Source: Gemmatimonadetes bacterium 2013_60CM_65_52
GTDB taxonomy: Bacteria; Gemmatimonadota; Gemmatimonadetes; Gemmatimonadales; Gemmatimonadaceae
NCBI GenBank assembly: GCA_002215645.1
Contig: NGFI01000004.1
Span: forward strand, 427,234 to 491,233
Length of the DNA: 64,000 nucleotides
Direction of reading: 5' to 3'
Positions 46,223 to 56,300 of this stretch are shown here, piece by piece (position 1 is the stretch's first letter; every line of letters starts with the position of its first letter). A program made the position numbers and the translations under genes. A model generated the notes under the pieces. It had not been told where the DNA came from. It searched no databases and worked only from the letters and a program-made list of their open reading frames with translations.

Positions 46223-47116
46223 GTGGCGACCACGATCAACATGCCACACTTCATGGCGTCGTATCGCCTGGTCTATCGCGACAAGGCGTCCATCCTCCGT
46301 CACCGATGGGCGTCCATCTATGTCCCCGCACTTTTACTGATCGCCATCGTGGTGGCGGTCTGGGAAGCCCAGTACTCACCGGTCGCCGTCGTCACGCTGG
46401 TCGCCATCGGAAGCGCATATCTCGCGTGGCATTACACCGGCCAGGTGTGGGGAATGATGGCGTCGTATGCGTGGCTCGAGGGCGCGTCCTTCGACAGGTC
46501 GGAACGGAGGCTCATCCGCACCGGCCTTCGAATCCTCCTTGCCTGGCACGTCACGTGGTTCCTCGTTACTCAGCTTCGTGACGCCAACCCGGTGCGTCCG
46601 CTCTATCTCCTCATCAGCGCGGGCACCGTGGTCGCATTCGTGCTCGGCGCGATTGGGCTCATCAGGTTCCGTTGGCGCACCGGCGTACGTCCTCCCACGC
46701 GCGCGCTGGTCGCCTGGCTCGCGCTCTTCGTGTGGTACGCGGCCATGGCGCGCGACCCACGAGCGATCTTCTGGGTGCAGATCGCGCACGCGCTCCAGTA
46801 TCTCGCGTTCCCCGTTCGCGTCGAGCTCAATCGCACGGCGGAACATGAGCCACGTCGCGGGCCCATCGCGGTTCACATGGCGGCGTACGGCATTCTGCTG
46901 CTCGCGGCGAGCTGGCTGGCGGCGCAGGTCATCCCAGGTCATGCAATGGATGGTGTCGCCAAGGTGTTTGGCGAGGAGCCGGCCAAGGCGACACCGATTC
47001 TCATTCTGATCTTCATCAACATCCACCACTACTTCACCGACGGTGTGATCTGGAAGATCAGCAATCCGGCGGTGCGGAAGGAGCTTTTCGCTCACGTGAC
47101 GAGGCCGGCGACGTAA
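46223..47116 (+). CDS. polytopic membrane protein with conserved-looking histidines
   Basis: At least 297 residues with seven or eight transmembrane helices. Histidines sit near membrane borders in NMPHF, AWHYTGQ, AHALQYL and NIHHYFTDGVIWK, a pattern of membrane metal- or haem-binding proteins. The coding pattern extends upstream to about 46085 (SPTIDLLLVGGLSIVLLV looks like a first helix), but there is no ATG, GTG or TTG in frame there, only a CTG at 46085-46087. The GTG at 46223 is therefore given as the first standard start, with the possibility of an unusual upstream start. Family not recognised. Confidence 0.7.
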   Translation: MATTINMPHFMASYRLVYRDKASILRHRWASIYVPALLLIAIVVAVWEAQYSPVAVVTLVAIGSAYLAWHYTGQVWGMMASYAWLEGASFDRSERRLIRTGLRILLAWHVTWFLVTQLRDANPVRPLYLLISAGTVVAFVLGAIGLIRFRWRTGVRPPTRALVAWLALFVWYAAMARDPRAIFWVQIAHALQYLAFPVRVELNRTAEHEPRRGPIAVHMAAYGILLLAASWLAAQVIPGHAMDGVAKVFGEEPAKATPILILIFINIHHYFTDGVIWKISNPAVRKELFAHVTRPAT

Positions 47117-47123
47117 GCACTCG

Positions 47124-48974
47124 CTAGTGCAGGGAGCGCTCCGCCCGCGCGAGGTAAGCACTCGCTTCCGCATGCGCGGGGTCGATTGCCAGGGCGGCGC
47201 GGAAATGTGTCACGGCGCCCGCGAGATCGTTGGCGTTGGCCAGTGCGACACCCCAATTCAGTTCGGCATCCGCGTCTGACGGACGAATCTCCAGCGCGCG
47301 CTGGTACTCGGCGATCGCCTCGTTCGTCGCTCTCATTCGCAACAGCACATTGCCAAGATTGACGTGCGCATCGGCGTTCTCATCGTTGATGAAGAGCGCG
47401 CGCCGATAGTGTGAGATGGCGCCGCTCAGATCACCCCTTCGGGCGAGCAAAACGCCGAGGTTGTTCTCTGCCTCGTCATAAATGGGCTTCAGCTCGAGCG
47501 CACGGAGGTACTCCACCCGCGCGCTATCAGCATCGCCGGTCCGCGCCAGCCCGATACCAAGATTGTTGTGCGCCTCGGCGTACGTCGGAGCCAATGCCGC
47601 GGCGCGCCTGCTTTGAGCGAGGCCCTCGGCCACACGGTTTCGTGCGTAGTATTCGCTCGCCAGCGCGCTGTGGGCGATCCCGGATGCATCGTCCATCTCG
47701 ATCGCACGGGTCCACAGGGTTGCACCGTCGCGCCAGACCTCGGTTTGTCGCCACGTCAGCGCGCCAAGCACTATCACGATCGCGACTTCCGCCGAGTACA
47801 CGAGGCGGCGGCGTCGCCGGAGAAGAAAGCCGAATCCAGCCGCCACAGGGAGGGTGAGTGCCGCCGCGGAGTGATAGGTGTAGCGGTCGGCGGCGATCTG
47901 CGGTCCGTTCTGCACGATGCCCAGCAGTGGCAGCGAGACGATCACGAACACGAGCCAGCAGGTTGCGAGGCCAGGCCACTTGTGCCGCATGGCGAATGCG
48001 ATCGCGGAGAGTGCGACGGCCAGGATAACGCCACACACGAGCGCAGGATCACCGATGTTCACGACCGCGGGCAACTCGTAGAGTGGAGAGAGTCGCACGG
48101 GTATCAGCAGCTTCACGACGTAGAAGCAGAGGCTGTAGGCGGAGACCAGGACCTTCTGTGCGAGTGACAACTGTTCCGGCGGCTCCAGCGCCACCAGCGT
48201 AAGCACCACAGTGCCCGCAGCAAGTGCGAAGAATGGCGCGAGCTCCAGGTAGACACGAATGGACTGTGGAGCCGAGATGCCGCGCAGTCGTCGAAGGGGA
48301 TAAGCGTTGAGGACGAGAAGCACCACTGGCAACGTCACCGCGATTGCTTTCGACAACAGCGCCGCCACAAAGAACAGGAGTGCGGCCCAGTACCACGCGT
48401 CGAGTGCCTCGGTGTGTTTCCGCGATTGCAGGTACGCCAGCACGCTCGAGAAACAGAAGAGCAGGGACACAACGTCACGACGTTCGGTTATCCAGGCGAC
48501 TGATTCCACGCGAAGGGGATGCACCGCGAAGAGCAATGCTGCGAACACTGCCGACACGATGGTGCTGCCATCGTTCACCGACGTCGTGGTGCCGAACACA
48601 CGCGCGAGCACGAGGAGGCGCAGCGCGAGATGATACCAGAGCACCGCGTTGACGCCGTGGAGGAGAAGACTCGTGAGGTGGTATCCACCCGGTTGCATTC
48701 CCCATAGCTTGAAGTCGAGCCCGAGCGTCATCCACGTGAGCGGCGTGTAGTGGCCCAGGTGAAAGGTCGACCACATCCACGACAGTTGTTCCCCGCCGAG
48801 TCCGCGGTAGTGCGCGTTCGAGAGAAAGTTGAACGTGTCGTCCCACGACACCCACCCGTTTTGTGTGGCAGGCCAGAAGGCCAGCACAGTGGCCGAGACG
48901 ATGCACAGCGCAGCGATCCAATGAATCGGCGCGGAAGGCACATCGCGTTGATGACTCTTTCGACGGCCCACCAT
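47124..48974 (-). CDS. TMTC-like multi-pass membrane protein with C-terminal TPR repeats
   Basis: A 616-residue protein. Residues about 18-430 form 10 or more transmembrane helices with an early loop GWVSWDDTFNFLSNAHYRG; the double aspartate is the usual catalytic position in GT-C glycosyltransferases. From about residue 435 the C-terminus is a series of five or so TPR units, such as AEAHNNLGIGLARTGDADSA and ADAHVNLGNVLLRMRATNEA. This layout matches eukaryotic TMTC O-mannosyltransferases and many bacterial TPR proteins. It may glycosylate exported proteins. It converges with the previous gene with only seven bases between stops. Confidence 0.85.
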   Translation of the reverse strand: MVGRRKSHQRDVPSAPIHWIAALCIVSATVLAFWPATQNGWVSWDDTFNFLSNAHYRGLGGEQLSWMWSTFHLGHYTPLTWMTLGLDFKLWGMQPGGYHLTSLLLHGVNAVLWYHLALRLLVLARVFGTTTSVNDGSTIVSAVFAALLFAVHPLRVESVAWITERRDVVSLLFCFSSVLAYLQSRKHTEALDAWYWAALLFFVAALLSKAIAVTLPVVLLVLNAYPLRRLRGISAPQSIRVYLELAPFFALAAGTVVLTLVALEPPEQLSLAQKVLVSAYSLCFYVVKLLIPVRLSPLYELPAVVNIGDPALVCGVILAVALSAIAFAMRHKWPGLATCWLVFVIVSLPLLGIVQNGPQIAADRYTYHSAAALTLPVAAGFGFLLRRRRRLVYSAEVAIVIVLGALTWRQTEVWRDGATLWTRAIEMDDASGIAHSALASEYYARNRVAEGLAQSRRAAALAPTYAEAHNNLGIGLARTGDADSARVEYLRALELKPIYDEAENNLGVLLARRGDLSGAISHYRRALFINDENADAHVNLGNVLLRMRATNEAIAEYQRALEIRPSDADAELNWGVALANANDLAGAVTHFRAALAIDPAHAEASAYLARAERSLH

Positions 48975-49104
48975 GCGGATCCCGGGTGCGTGGAACGGAT
49001 GGTTGGACTATGGCACGGTGTTACCAATCTCGCGCGGAAAGATCGGCTTGGCCACGGTTGACGGCCGAAGCGCGTAATCCTGTCGAGTCAACACGGGAGT
49101 GGCG

Positions 49105-49638
49105 ATGAGATCTGCACACGTCATGATCGCGATCCTGCTGGCGGCATGCGCCTCGGGTGGAACCGGCACCCCATCTGACCACGAGACGATGCGAGTGAGC
49201 GGCAGCGCCATGCGAATGCGCGGTGGCGACGTTGCGAAGGTTGCCACAGTCGATGCGCCGCTGTCGCGCGTGTGGATGGCGCTTCCCATCGCCTACGACT
49301 CCCTCGGCATCGACCTCACGGACGTCGACAACGCGACGCACAGCCTGGGCACCACCGGCATGAAGGCGTACAAGGAGCTTCGTAAAGTGCCGCTCAGCAC
49401 ATACCTGGAGTGCGGCAGTGCCCAGGCGTTCCAGAGTGCCGATACCTACGCCGTCCAGTTGGCCGTGCGGACGCAGGCGGACACTGCCTCGGCCGGAGGT
49501 ACACGGCTGTCGACGCTGGTCGAAGCCGTCGCGCGACCTCTCGCGTTCAGCGGCGAGTATGTGCGATGCTCGACGAAAGGCGAGCTCGAAGGGCGGATCG
49601 CAGCGATCGTTCGCGCGCATCTCGGGGCATCGCGGTAG
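49105..49638 (+). CDS. small lipoprotein of unknown function
   Basis: A 177-residue protein from ATG 49105, chosen because GGGAG lies five bases upstream; a GTG two codons earlier overlaps that site. The lipobox is ILLAAC. The mature domain shows VDAPLSRVWMALPIAYDSLGIDLTDVDN, similar in style to small alpha/beta envelope proteins. Two later cysteines (LECGS and VRCST) may form a disulphide. The FG-GAP gene starts on the base after its stop, so the two are an operon. Confidence 0.75.
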   Translation: MRSAHVMIAILLAACASGGTGTPSDHETMRVSGSAMRMRGGDVAKVATVDAPLSRVWMALPIAYDSLGIDLTDVDNATHSLGTTGMKAYKELRKVPLSTYLECGSAQAFQSADTYAVQLAVRTQADTASAGGTRLSTLVEAVARPLAFSGEYVRCSTKGELEGRIAAIVRAHLGASR

Positions 49639-52600
49639 TTGCAGCTCGTTTCACGATGGCTACAGCGGCGCACGCCCATCCTGCTGTGTGCGTTGATTGC
49701 CGCCTGTACGAACAGGTCGCCGCGACCGTGGCATCAGGAGACCGGCTACCGCTGGCGTGAGCTCGACGTGCCGGCAGGGTTGGCTGGCTTTACACACATG
49801 GAGGGACGCCGGAGCGGCATCACCTTCGAGAATCGGGTGAGCGATTCTCTGTTGCTGGGTAATCGCATTCTCGGTCAGGGCGCCGGCATCGCGCTGGGCG
49901 ATGTCGACGGCGATGGGTTGGTCGACGTGTTCCTCGGCCGTACCGAGGGATGCAGCGCTCTCTATAGGAATCTCGGGAACTGGAGGTTCCAGGACATCAC
50001 CAGGAGCGCCGGCGTCGGCGCCTGCGACCGGAATACGACCGGTGCGGCATTCGCGGACGTGGACGGCGATGGCGATCTGGATCTCGTTCTGCTCTCGACG
50101 ACGGGACCGAATGCGATCTTCCTGAACGACGGCCACGGTCATTTCACCGAGCGGCGCGATCTCGGACTCGACACAATCGGCTCGGGCGGAACGACCATCA
50201 CGATGGCCGACGTGGACGGCACGGGATGGCTGTCCTTGTACGTCGCCAACTATCGCGCGCGGGACTTGGAGGACAGCCTGCCTCCGGAGCGTCCGTCGTT
50301 GAGCCAGATGGTGCGCCAGACCGCTCCAGGCCGGTATGAGGTAGTTCCCGAGTTCTCCAGTCTGTATCGTCTCGTGATGCGGCCGGACATGGGCGGGCTC
50401 AGAATGAGCGCTCGCGGCGCACCCGATGCCTTCTATCGCAACGTGAACGGACGCTTCGTTCGCGAGACGATGGCCCAACGCTTCAGCGGTGTGGACGGAT
50501 CACCCTATCCGGGAGACGAGTCCTTCAGTCTCGACGCGCGGTTCGTCGATCTCAACGGCGACGGCGCGCCGGACCTCTACGTCACGAACGATTTCGAGGA
50601 TCTCGACCAACTGTGGTTCAATGATGGCCACGGTCACTTCCGCGCCGCGGCATGGCGCTCCATCCGGCAGATGAGCAATGCGTCGATGGGGCTCGACGTG
50701 GCCGACGTGAACGGCGACGGGCGTCCGGACCTGTTCGTCACCGACATGCTGAGCAATGACTCGCATCACCTGAAGACGCAGATCCCCACGCACACGCCGT
50801 TGCCGAAGAAGCCGGGCGACACCGAGACACAGTTGCAGCAGCAGCGGAACACACTCTTTCTGAATCGCGGCGATGGGACGTTCGCCGAAATCGCGCAGCT
50901 CGCCGGCGTGCAGGCGAGCGGGTGGTCGTGGGGAGCACTGTTCATCGACGTGGACCTCGACGGGCGTCAGGATCTCCTCGTCGCGAACGGACACCTCTGG
51001 GACATCATGGACGGAGACGTCCAGCAAAGCCTGCCGACCCGTTTACCGTCAGCGAATCGTCGCCACATTAACTGGCTGTTTCCGAAGCTGCCGTTGAAGA
51101 ACGTCGCGTGGCGCAACCGTGGCGATCTCACGTTCGAGCCGATGGGCGACGCCTGGCGCTTCGGCACGTCGCCCGACATCTCCCACACGATGGCGGCAGC
51201 CGACCTCGACGGCGACGGAGATCTCGACGTCGTCATCAATCGTCTCGGCGCACCCACCATGGTGTTGCGCAACGACGGCTCGGCGCCGCGTGTGGCCGTG
51301 CGTCTCGTGGGCGATCCACCCAACACGCGCGCAGTTGGTGCGAAGATCACGCTGCTCGACGGCGCCGTTCCGCTCCAGGTCCGCGAAGTGGCTGTCGGCG
51401 GGCTGTACATGTCGCACAGCGACTACAAGGCATCATTTGCCATGGGGCGCTCGCGGCGCGCCACGCTTGTGGTGGACTGGCGTGACGGCCGGCGTACGAC
51501 GATCTCCGGCGTGGCGCCGAACCGCGAGTATGAGATCACGCAGTCGACGGCACTGCGTCCGGTGAACTCCGCGATGACGCATGCTGCGGCGCTCTTCGAG
51601 GACGCGAGCGCGCAATTGGGTGGTCATCGGCATGTGGAGGACGTGTTCGACGACTGGGACAGGCAACACCTGCTTCCCGACGCGCTCTCCCAGGAAGGGC
51701 CCGGCGTGTCCTGGTACGACTATGATCGCGATGGCGCCGAGGATCTCATCATCGGCACCGGAAAGGGCGGCCGCATCGCTGTCTTTCATAACGCGAGTGG
51801 ACGTCTCGTGCCGCTCTCCCCATCCGGTCCGGTCGCGCCGGCGGACGTAACTACTGTGCTGGGCTTCGCGGGGCGCGGAACGTCGCGCTTGCTCGCCGGT
51901 GTTTCGACGTGGGAGCTTCGCTCGCTGCAAGAGCTCACGAGTCAGCCAGCGGTCATCGGCTTCGATGTCGCGCGCGGCGTCCTCTCGCCGACGCCGGATG
52001 CGGTCATTCCCTCTCACGAATCGGCCACCGGACCGATCGCGATGGCGGACTATGACGGCGATGGCGCAATCGATCTCTTCGTCGGATCCCGTGCCGTGCC
52101 GATGCGCTATCCAATGCCGGCGTCCTCCGGATTCTTCAGGAACGTCAACGGACGATTCGTGCTCGACTCAGCCAACAGTGCGCTGCTTCGGGACGTCGGG
52201 ATGGTGAGCTCCGCCGTGTTCGCCGACGTGAACGGCGACGGATTCAGCGATCTGATCCTCGCGCGTGAGTGGAACTCGTTGCTGCTTCTGCTCAACGACG
52301 GTCACGGGCATTTCAGGATCGCGCCGCCATCCTGGGGTCTCGACCGGCTCACGAGCCGATGGATCGGGGTCACGGTGGGCGACCTGAATGGCGACGGACG
52401 CCTCGACATCGTGGCCACGAGCTGGGGGCGAAATACCATGCTGCATCCCGAGCCGCTCCACCCACTCGTGCTCACCTATGGGCCCTTTGGCGCCAACGGT
52501 GGCATGGAGATGCTGCTCGCACAGGACGACAAGCGTCTCGGAGGACTCGCGCCGCTCGACGGCTTTCCGCGCGTGCGCGAGGCGATACCGGACGTGGTGA

Positions 52601-53328
52601 CCCGCGTACCGACCTTCGCGGCGTACGCCGATGCCACATTGCCGCAGGTGCTCGGGCCATGGATGACACGCGCTGCGCAACGCAGCATCGTGTCGCTCGA
52701 CAACACCGTGTTCCTCAATCGTGGCGATCACTTCGAGGCCGTTCCGATGCCGATCGAAGCGCAGATGGCGCCCGCTCATGCCGTATTGGTGGCCGACTTC
52801 GACGGCGACGGGCACGAGGACGTCTTCCTTGGGCAGAATTTTTCACCGACCTCGTTGGGAGCACCGCGCTACGACGCGGGTCGCGGGCTGCTGCTGTTGG
52901 GCGATGGATCCGGCAAGCTGATTCCGCAGCCGTCCGCGTTTTCCGGAATCGAAGTGTATGGCGACCAGCGCGGCGCGGCGTTCGCCGATTACGATGGCGA
53001 CGGCCGGCTCGATCTCGTGGTGTCGCAGAACGGCGCGGAAACCAAGCTCTATCACAATCGCGGCGCCCGTCGTGGATTGCGTGTGCGCCTCGTCGGTCCG
53101 CAGTCGAATCCCGACGCCGTCGGCGCACAGATTCGAGTCCTGTATGGCGACCACATGGGGCCGGTGCGCGAAGTGACGGCGGGTGGCGGTTTCTGGTCGC
53201 AGAATGGCGCAACGCAGGTGATGGGGCTCGCCGGAACGCCAACAGCGGTCTGGGTGCGGTGGCCCGGGGGTGCGCAGACGCGAACAAACGTCGCCACGGG
53301 AACCAATGAGATCGTGATCCGGCACTAG
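49639..53328 (+). CDS. giant FG-GAP/VCBS lipoprotein with two ASPIC/UnbV domains
   Basis: A 1229-residue lipoprotein from a TTG start immediately after the previous stop. The lipobox is ALIAAC, near residue 22. An N-terminal motif, WHQETGYRWRELDVP, is shared with the next gene. I count thirteen calcium-loop motifs (DVDGDGLVD, DLNGDGAPD, DYDRDGAED and others). One ASPIC/UnbV domain lies mid-protein (VRLVGDPPNTRAVGAKITLL ... GGLYMSHSD), a second at the C-terminus (VRLVGPQSNPDAVGAQIRVL). Two propellers each capped by ASPIC is a reasonable picture. The role is unknown; context suggests surface binding or capture linked to SusCD uptake. Confidence 0.93.
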   Translation: MQLVSRWLQRRTPILLCALIAACTNRSPRPWHQETGYRWRELDVPAGLAGFTHMEGRRSGITFENRVSDSLLLGNRILGQGAGIALGDVDGDGLVDVFLGRTEGCSALYRNLGNWRFQDITRSAGVGACDRNTTGAAFADVDGDGDLDLVLLSTTGPNAIFLNDGHGHFTERRDLGLDTIGSGGTTITMADVDGTGWLSLYVANYRARDLEDSLPPERPSLSQMVRQTAPGRYEVVPEFSSLYRLVMRPDMGGLRMSARGAPDAFYRNVNGRFVRETMAQRFSGVDGSPYPGDESFSLDARFVDLNGDGAPDLYVTNDFEDLDQLWFNDGHGHFRAAAWRSIRQMSNASMGLDVADVNGDGRPDLFVTDMLSNDSHHLKTQIPTHTPLPKKPGDTETQLQQQRNTLFLNRGDGTFAEIAQLAGVQASGWSWGALFIDVDLDGRQDLLVANGHLWDIMDGDVQQSLPTRLPSANRRHINWLFPKLPLKNVAWRNRGDLTFEPMGDAWRFGTSPDISHTMAAADLDGDGDLDVVINRLGAPTMVLRNDGSAPRVAVRLVGDPPNTRAVGAKITLLDGAVPLQVREVAVGGLYMSHSDYKASFAMGRSRRATLVVDWRDGRRTTISGVAPNREYEITQSTALRPVNSAMTHAAALFEDASAQLGGHRHVEDVFDDWDRQHLLPDALSQEGPGVSWYDYDRDGAEDLIIGTGKGGRIAVFHNASGRLVPLSPSGPVAPADVTTVLGFAGRGTSRLLAGVSTWELRSLQELTSQPAVIGFDVARGVLSPTPDAVIPSHESATGPIAMADYDGDGAIDLFVGSRAVPMRYPMPASSGFFRNVNGRFVLDSANSALLRDVGMVSSAVFADVNGDGFSDLILAREWNSLLLLLNDGHGHFRIAPPSWGLDRLTSRWIGVTVGDLNGDGRLDIVATSWGRNTMLHPEPLHPLVLTYGPFGANGGMEMLLAQDDKRLGGLAPLDGFPRVREAIPDVVTRVPTFAAYADATLPQVLGPWMTRAAQRSIVSLDNTVFLNRGDHFEAVPMPIEAQMAPAHAVLVADFDGDGHEDVFLGQNFSPTSLGAPRYDAGRGLLLLGDGSGKLIPQPSAFSGIEVYGDQRGAAFADYDGDGRLDLVVSQNGAETKLYHNRGARRGLRVRLVGPQSNPDAVGAQIRVLYGDHMGPVREVTAGGGFWSQNGATQVMGLAGTPTAVWVRWPGGAQTRTNVATGTNEIVIRH

Positions 53329-53392
53329 GGCCACCTTTCCCCTCCGGCACACGCGCGGCACTTTCATGTGTGCCGACAAGGAACCCCGCGAC

Positions 53393-56300
53393 ATGACGCT
53401 ACGCGTCTGCGCGCTCGCCCTGAGCGTGATGGTGCTGTTCGCGTGTGCACCACCCGTGGACACCAGCTGGCACCAGGAACACGGATATCGCTGGCGCGAG
53501 CTCACTGTCCCACGCCGCGGCCACGCCGGCTTTGCCCAGCTCGACGCCGATCGAACGGGGTTGACGCACGCAAACGTCGTCGACGACGAGCATGCGGCGC
53601 TCAATCGCAACCTGCTCATCGGCGCGGGCGTGGCCATTGGCGACGTGGACGGCGACGGACTGCCGGACATCTTTCTTGCGTCGATGGAACGTCCGGCCGC
53701 CCTCTATCACAACGACGGTGGCATGCACTTCACCGACGTCACGGCGGCGAGCGGCATCGACACCCGAGGCCTGACGACGACGAGCGCCGTGCTGGCTGAC
53801 CTCGATGGAGACGGGAACCTCGATCTCCTCGTCGGCACGCTCGGTGGACCCATCAAGCTGTGGCTCGGCGACGGTCACGGACACTTTCACGAGCAATCCT
53901 CGAGCGGTCTCGATTCGGGGTACGCGGTCACCACCATCGCGCTTGCCGACGTCGATGGCGACGGACATCTCGACGTGTACGTCTCCACGTACAAGGTGCG
54001 CAACGCACTCGACGCATTTCCGCCCGAGGCGCGCGCCTTTGACCAGGTCGTGCACAAGGTCGGCGGCAAGTACGTCGTCGCGGATCAGTGGAAGAAGGAG
54101 TACCGCGTGGAGGACCGCCCGGACCTCGGCGGCGTCATGCGGTCGCAGCGCGCCGAGCCGGACTTGTTCTACTTGAATGATGGGCATGCGCATTTCAGGC
54201 GCGTCCCCGTGACCGGACCGCGGTTTCTCGACGAAGACGGAAAGCCCATCACGGAAGATCCCGACTTCTTTACGCTGGCGGCGCGATTCTACGACGTGAA
54301 CGGAGATGGCGCACCCGATCTCTACGTCTGCAACGACTTCGAGGATCCGGACCAGTTCTGGATCAACGACGGCAAAGGCCACTTCCGCCTCGTGCCGTGG
54401 CATGCCCTGCGACAGACGAGCAATACCTGCATGTCCGTCGACTTCGCCGACGTGAATCGTGATGGCCACGTCGACTTCTTCACGGCGGACATGTTGAGTC
54501 CCACGCTGGCCGCGCGGCAGCGTCAGTTTCCCACGCATTCGTCGCTGCCCAAGCAACTGGGCAATCCGAACGACCGCCCACAGTGGATGCGCAACAGCCT
54601 GCAGCTCGGTCGTGGTGATGGAACCTGGGCGCAGATCGCGGACTTCGCCGGTGTAGCGGCGTCCGACTGGACCTGGGGCTCGGCGTTTCTGGACGTCGAT
54701 CTCGACGGATACGAGGATCTCATCGTCGCGGCCGGTCATCGGTGGGACGTTCGCGACGCCGACACGTTCGAGCGCATCCGCAACAGCTATCCGCGAGTGC
54801 CGTGGAATCAGGAGCAGAAGCTCTTTCCGCGGCTCGCCGTGCCGAACATGGTCTTCCGGAATGGCGGTGATCTGCACTTTACGGACGTAAGCGCCGCGTG
54901 GGGTGTGGGGCGTGACAGCGCAATCTCGCACGGCATCGCCCTCGCGGATCTGGACGGCGACGGCGCGCTCGACGTCGTCGTGACGCGGCTCAACGCGCCT
55001 CCGGTCGTCTATCACAACCAGTCAAACGCGCCACGCGTCGCGATTCGTCTCAAGGGACTGGCCGCGAATACGCGCGGCATAGGCGCTGCCGTTACGGTGC
55101 GCGCACGCGGGCTTCCCGTGCAATCCCGCGAGATGACGGCGGGCGGTTACTACCTCTCGAGCAGCGATCCGGAGCTCGTGTTCGCGACGGGGACTGATTC
55201 AGCCGTCACCATCGATGTGCGTTGGCGGGACGGCCGAGTGAGCACGATCCCGGCCGCGCGACCGAATCGACTGTACGAGATCGACCAGTCCGGCGCGTCC
55301 GCGACGTCGAAAGTCCGAGCCGACACTGCGGCGCTCTTCGAGGACGCAACGGCGTTGCTCGGCGGACACGTACACGTGGACTCGTTGTTCGAGGATGCGC
55401 GCCGTCAGCCGCTCCTTCCGAATCGATTCAGCCAGCTCGGTCCGGGTGTGAGCTGGATCGACGTGGACGGCGATGGACGCGAGGATCTCGTCGTGGGAAC
55501 TGGCGCCGGCGGACGATTGGTCATCCTGAAGAACGGCGCGACGCGATTCACAGATCTCGCACGATCGTTCCCAATTGCGCGGCTGGATCTCACGACCATC
55601 CTGCCGGTGCCCTCTGCGAGCGGCCTTTCGCTCGCGGTTGGCCAGTCGAGCTACGAGGCGCAAACGCCGGCTGCCGCACTCGCGACGCCGTCCGTGTTGC
55701 GCGTGCCGCTGACTCGCGGCGTTCCCGGTATGCCTGTCGCGCTGGCAGCACCCGAGTCGGCGAGCGTGGGTCCCCTCGCGCTGGCCGACGTCAACGGCGA
55801 CGGACGCCTTGACCTCTTCGTCGGTGCGCGGATCATTCCAGGCGCGTGGCCCGCGCCCGCGCCGTCGCGACTCTATCTGCGAACGACGGACGGCGGATGG
55901 ACGCTGGACTCGGCTAACGCAACCGTTCTCCACAGTCTTGGACTCGTGTCCGCGGCCATGTTTACGGACATCGATGGCGATGGGCGACCCGATCTCATCG
56001 TCGCCTCCGAGTGGGGTCCCATCCGCGTGTTGCACAACGAGGGCGGACGCTTCCGCGACGTGACCACACAGTGGGGGCTGACGGGCATGACGAGCCGGTG
56101 GCTGGGACTTGCCGCCGGCGACTTCGACGGCGACGGCCGCATGGATCTCGTCGTCACGAGCTTTGGCAGAAATACGCCGTGGCAGGCGTCTCCGGAACGA
56201 CCGTATGAGCTCGTCGTCGGCAACTTTGGCGGTGACGGCATCGGGTTCGTGCCAGCACGTCGAGATTCCATCACGAAGCGTGAGATGCCGTTGGCGCCGT

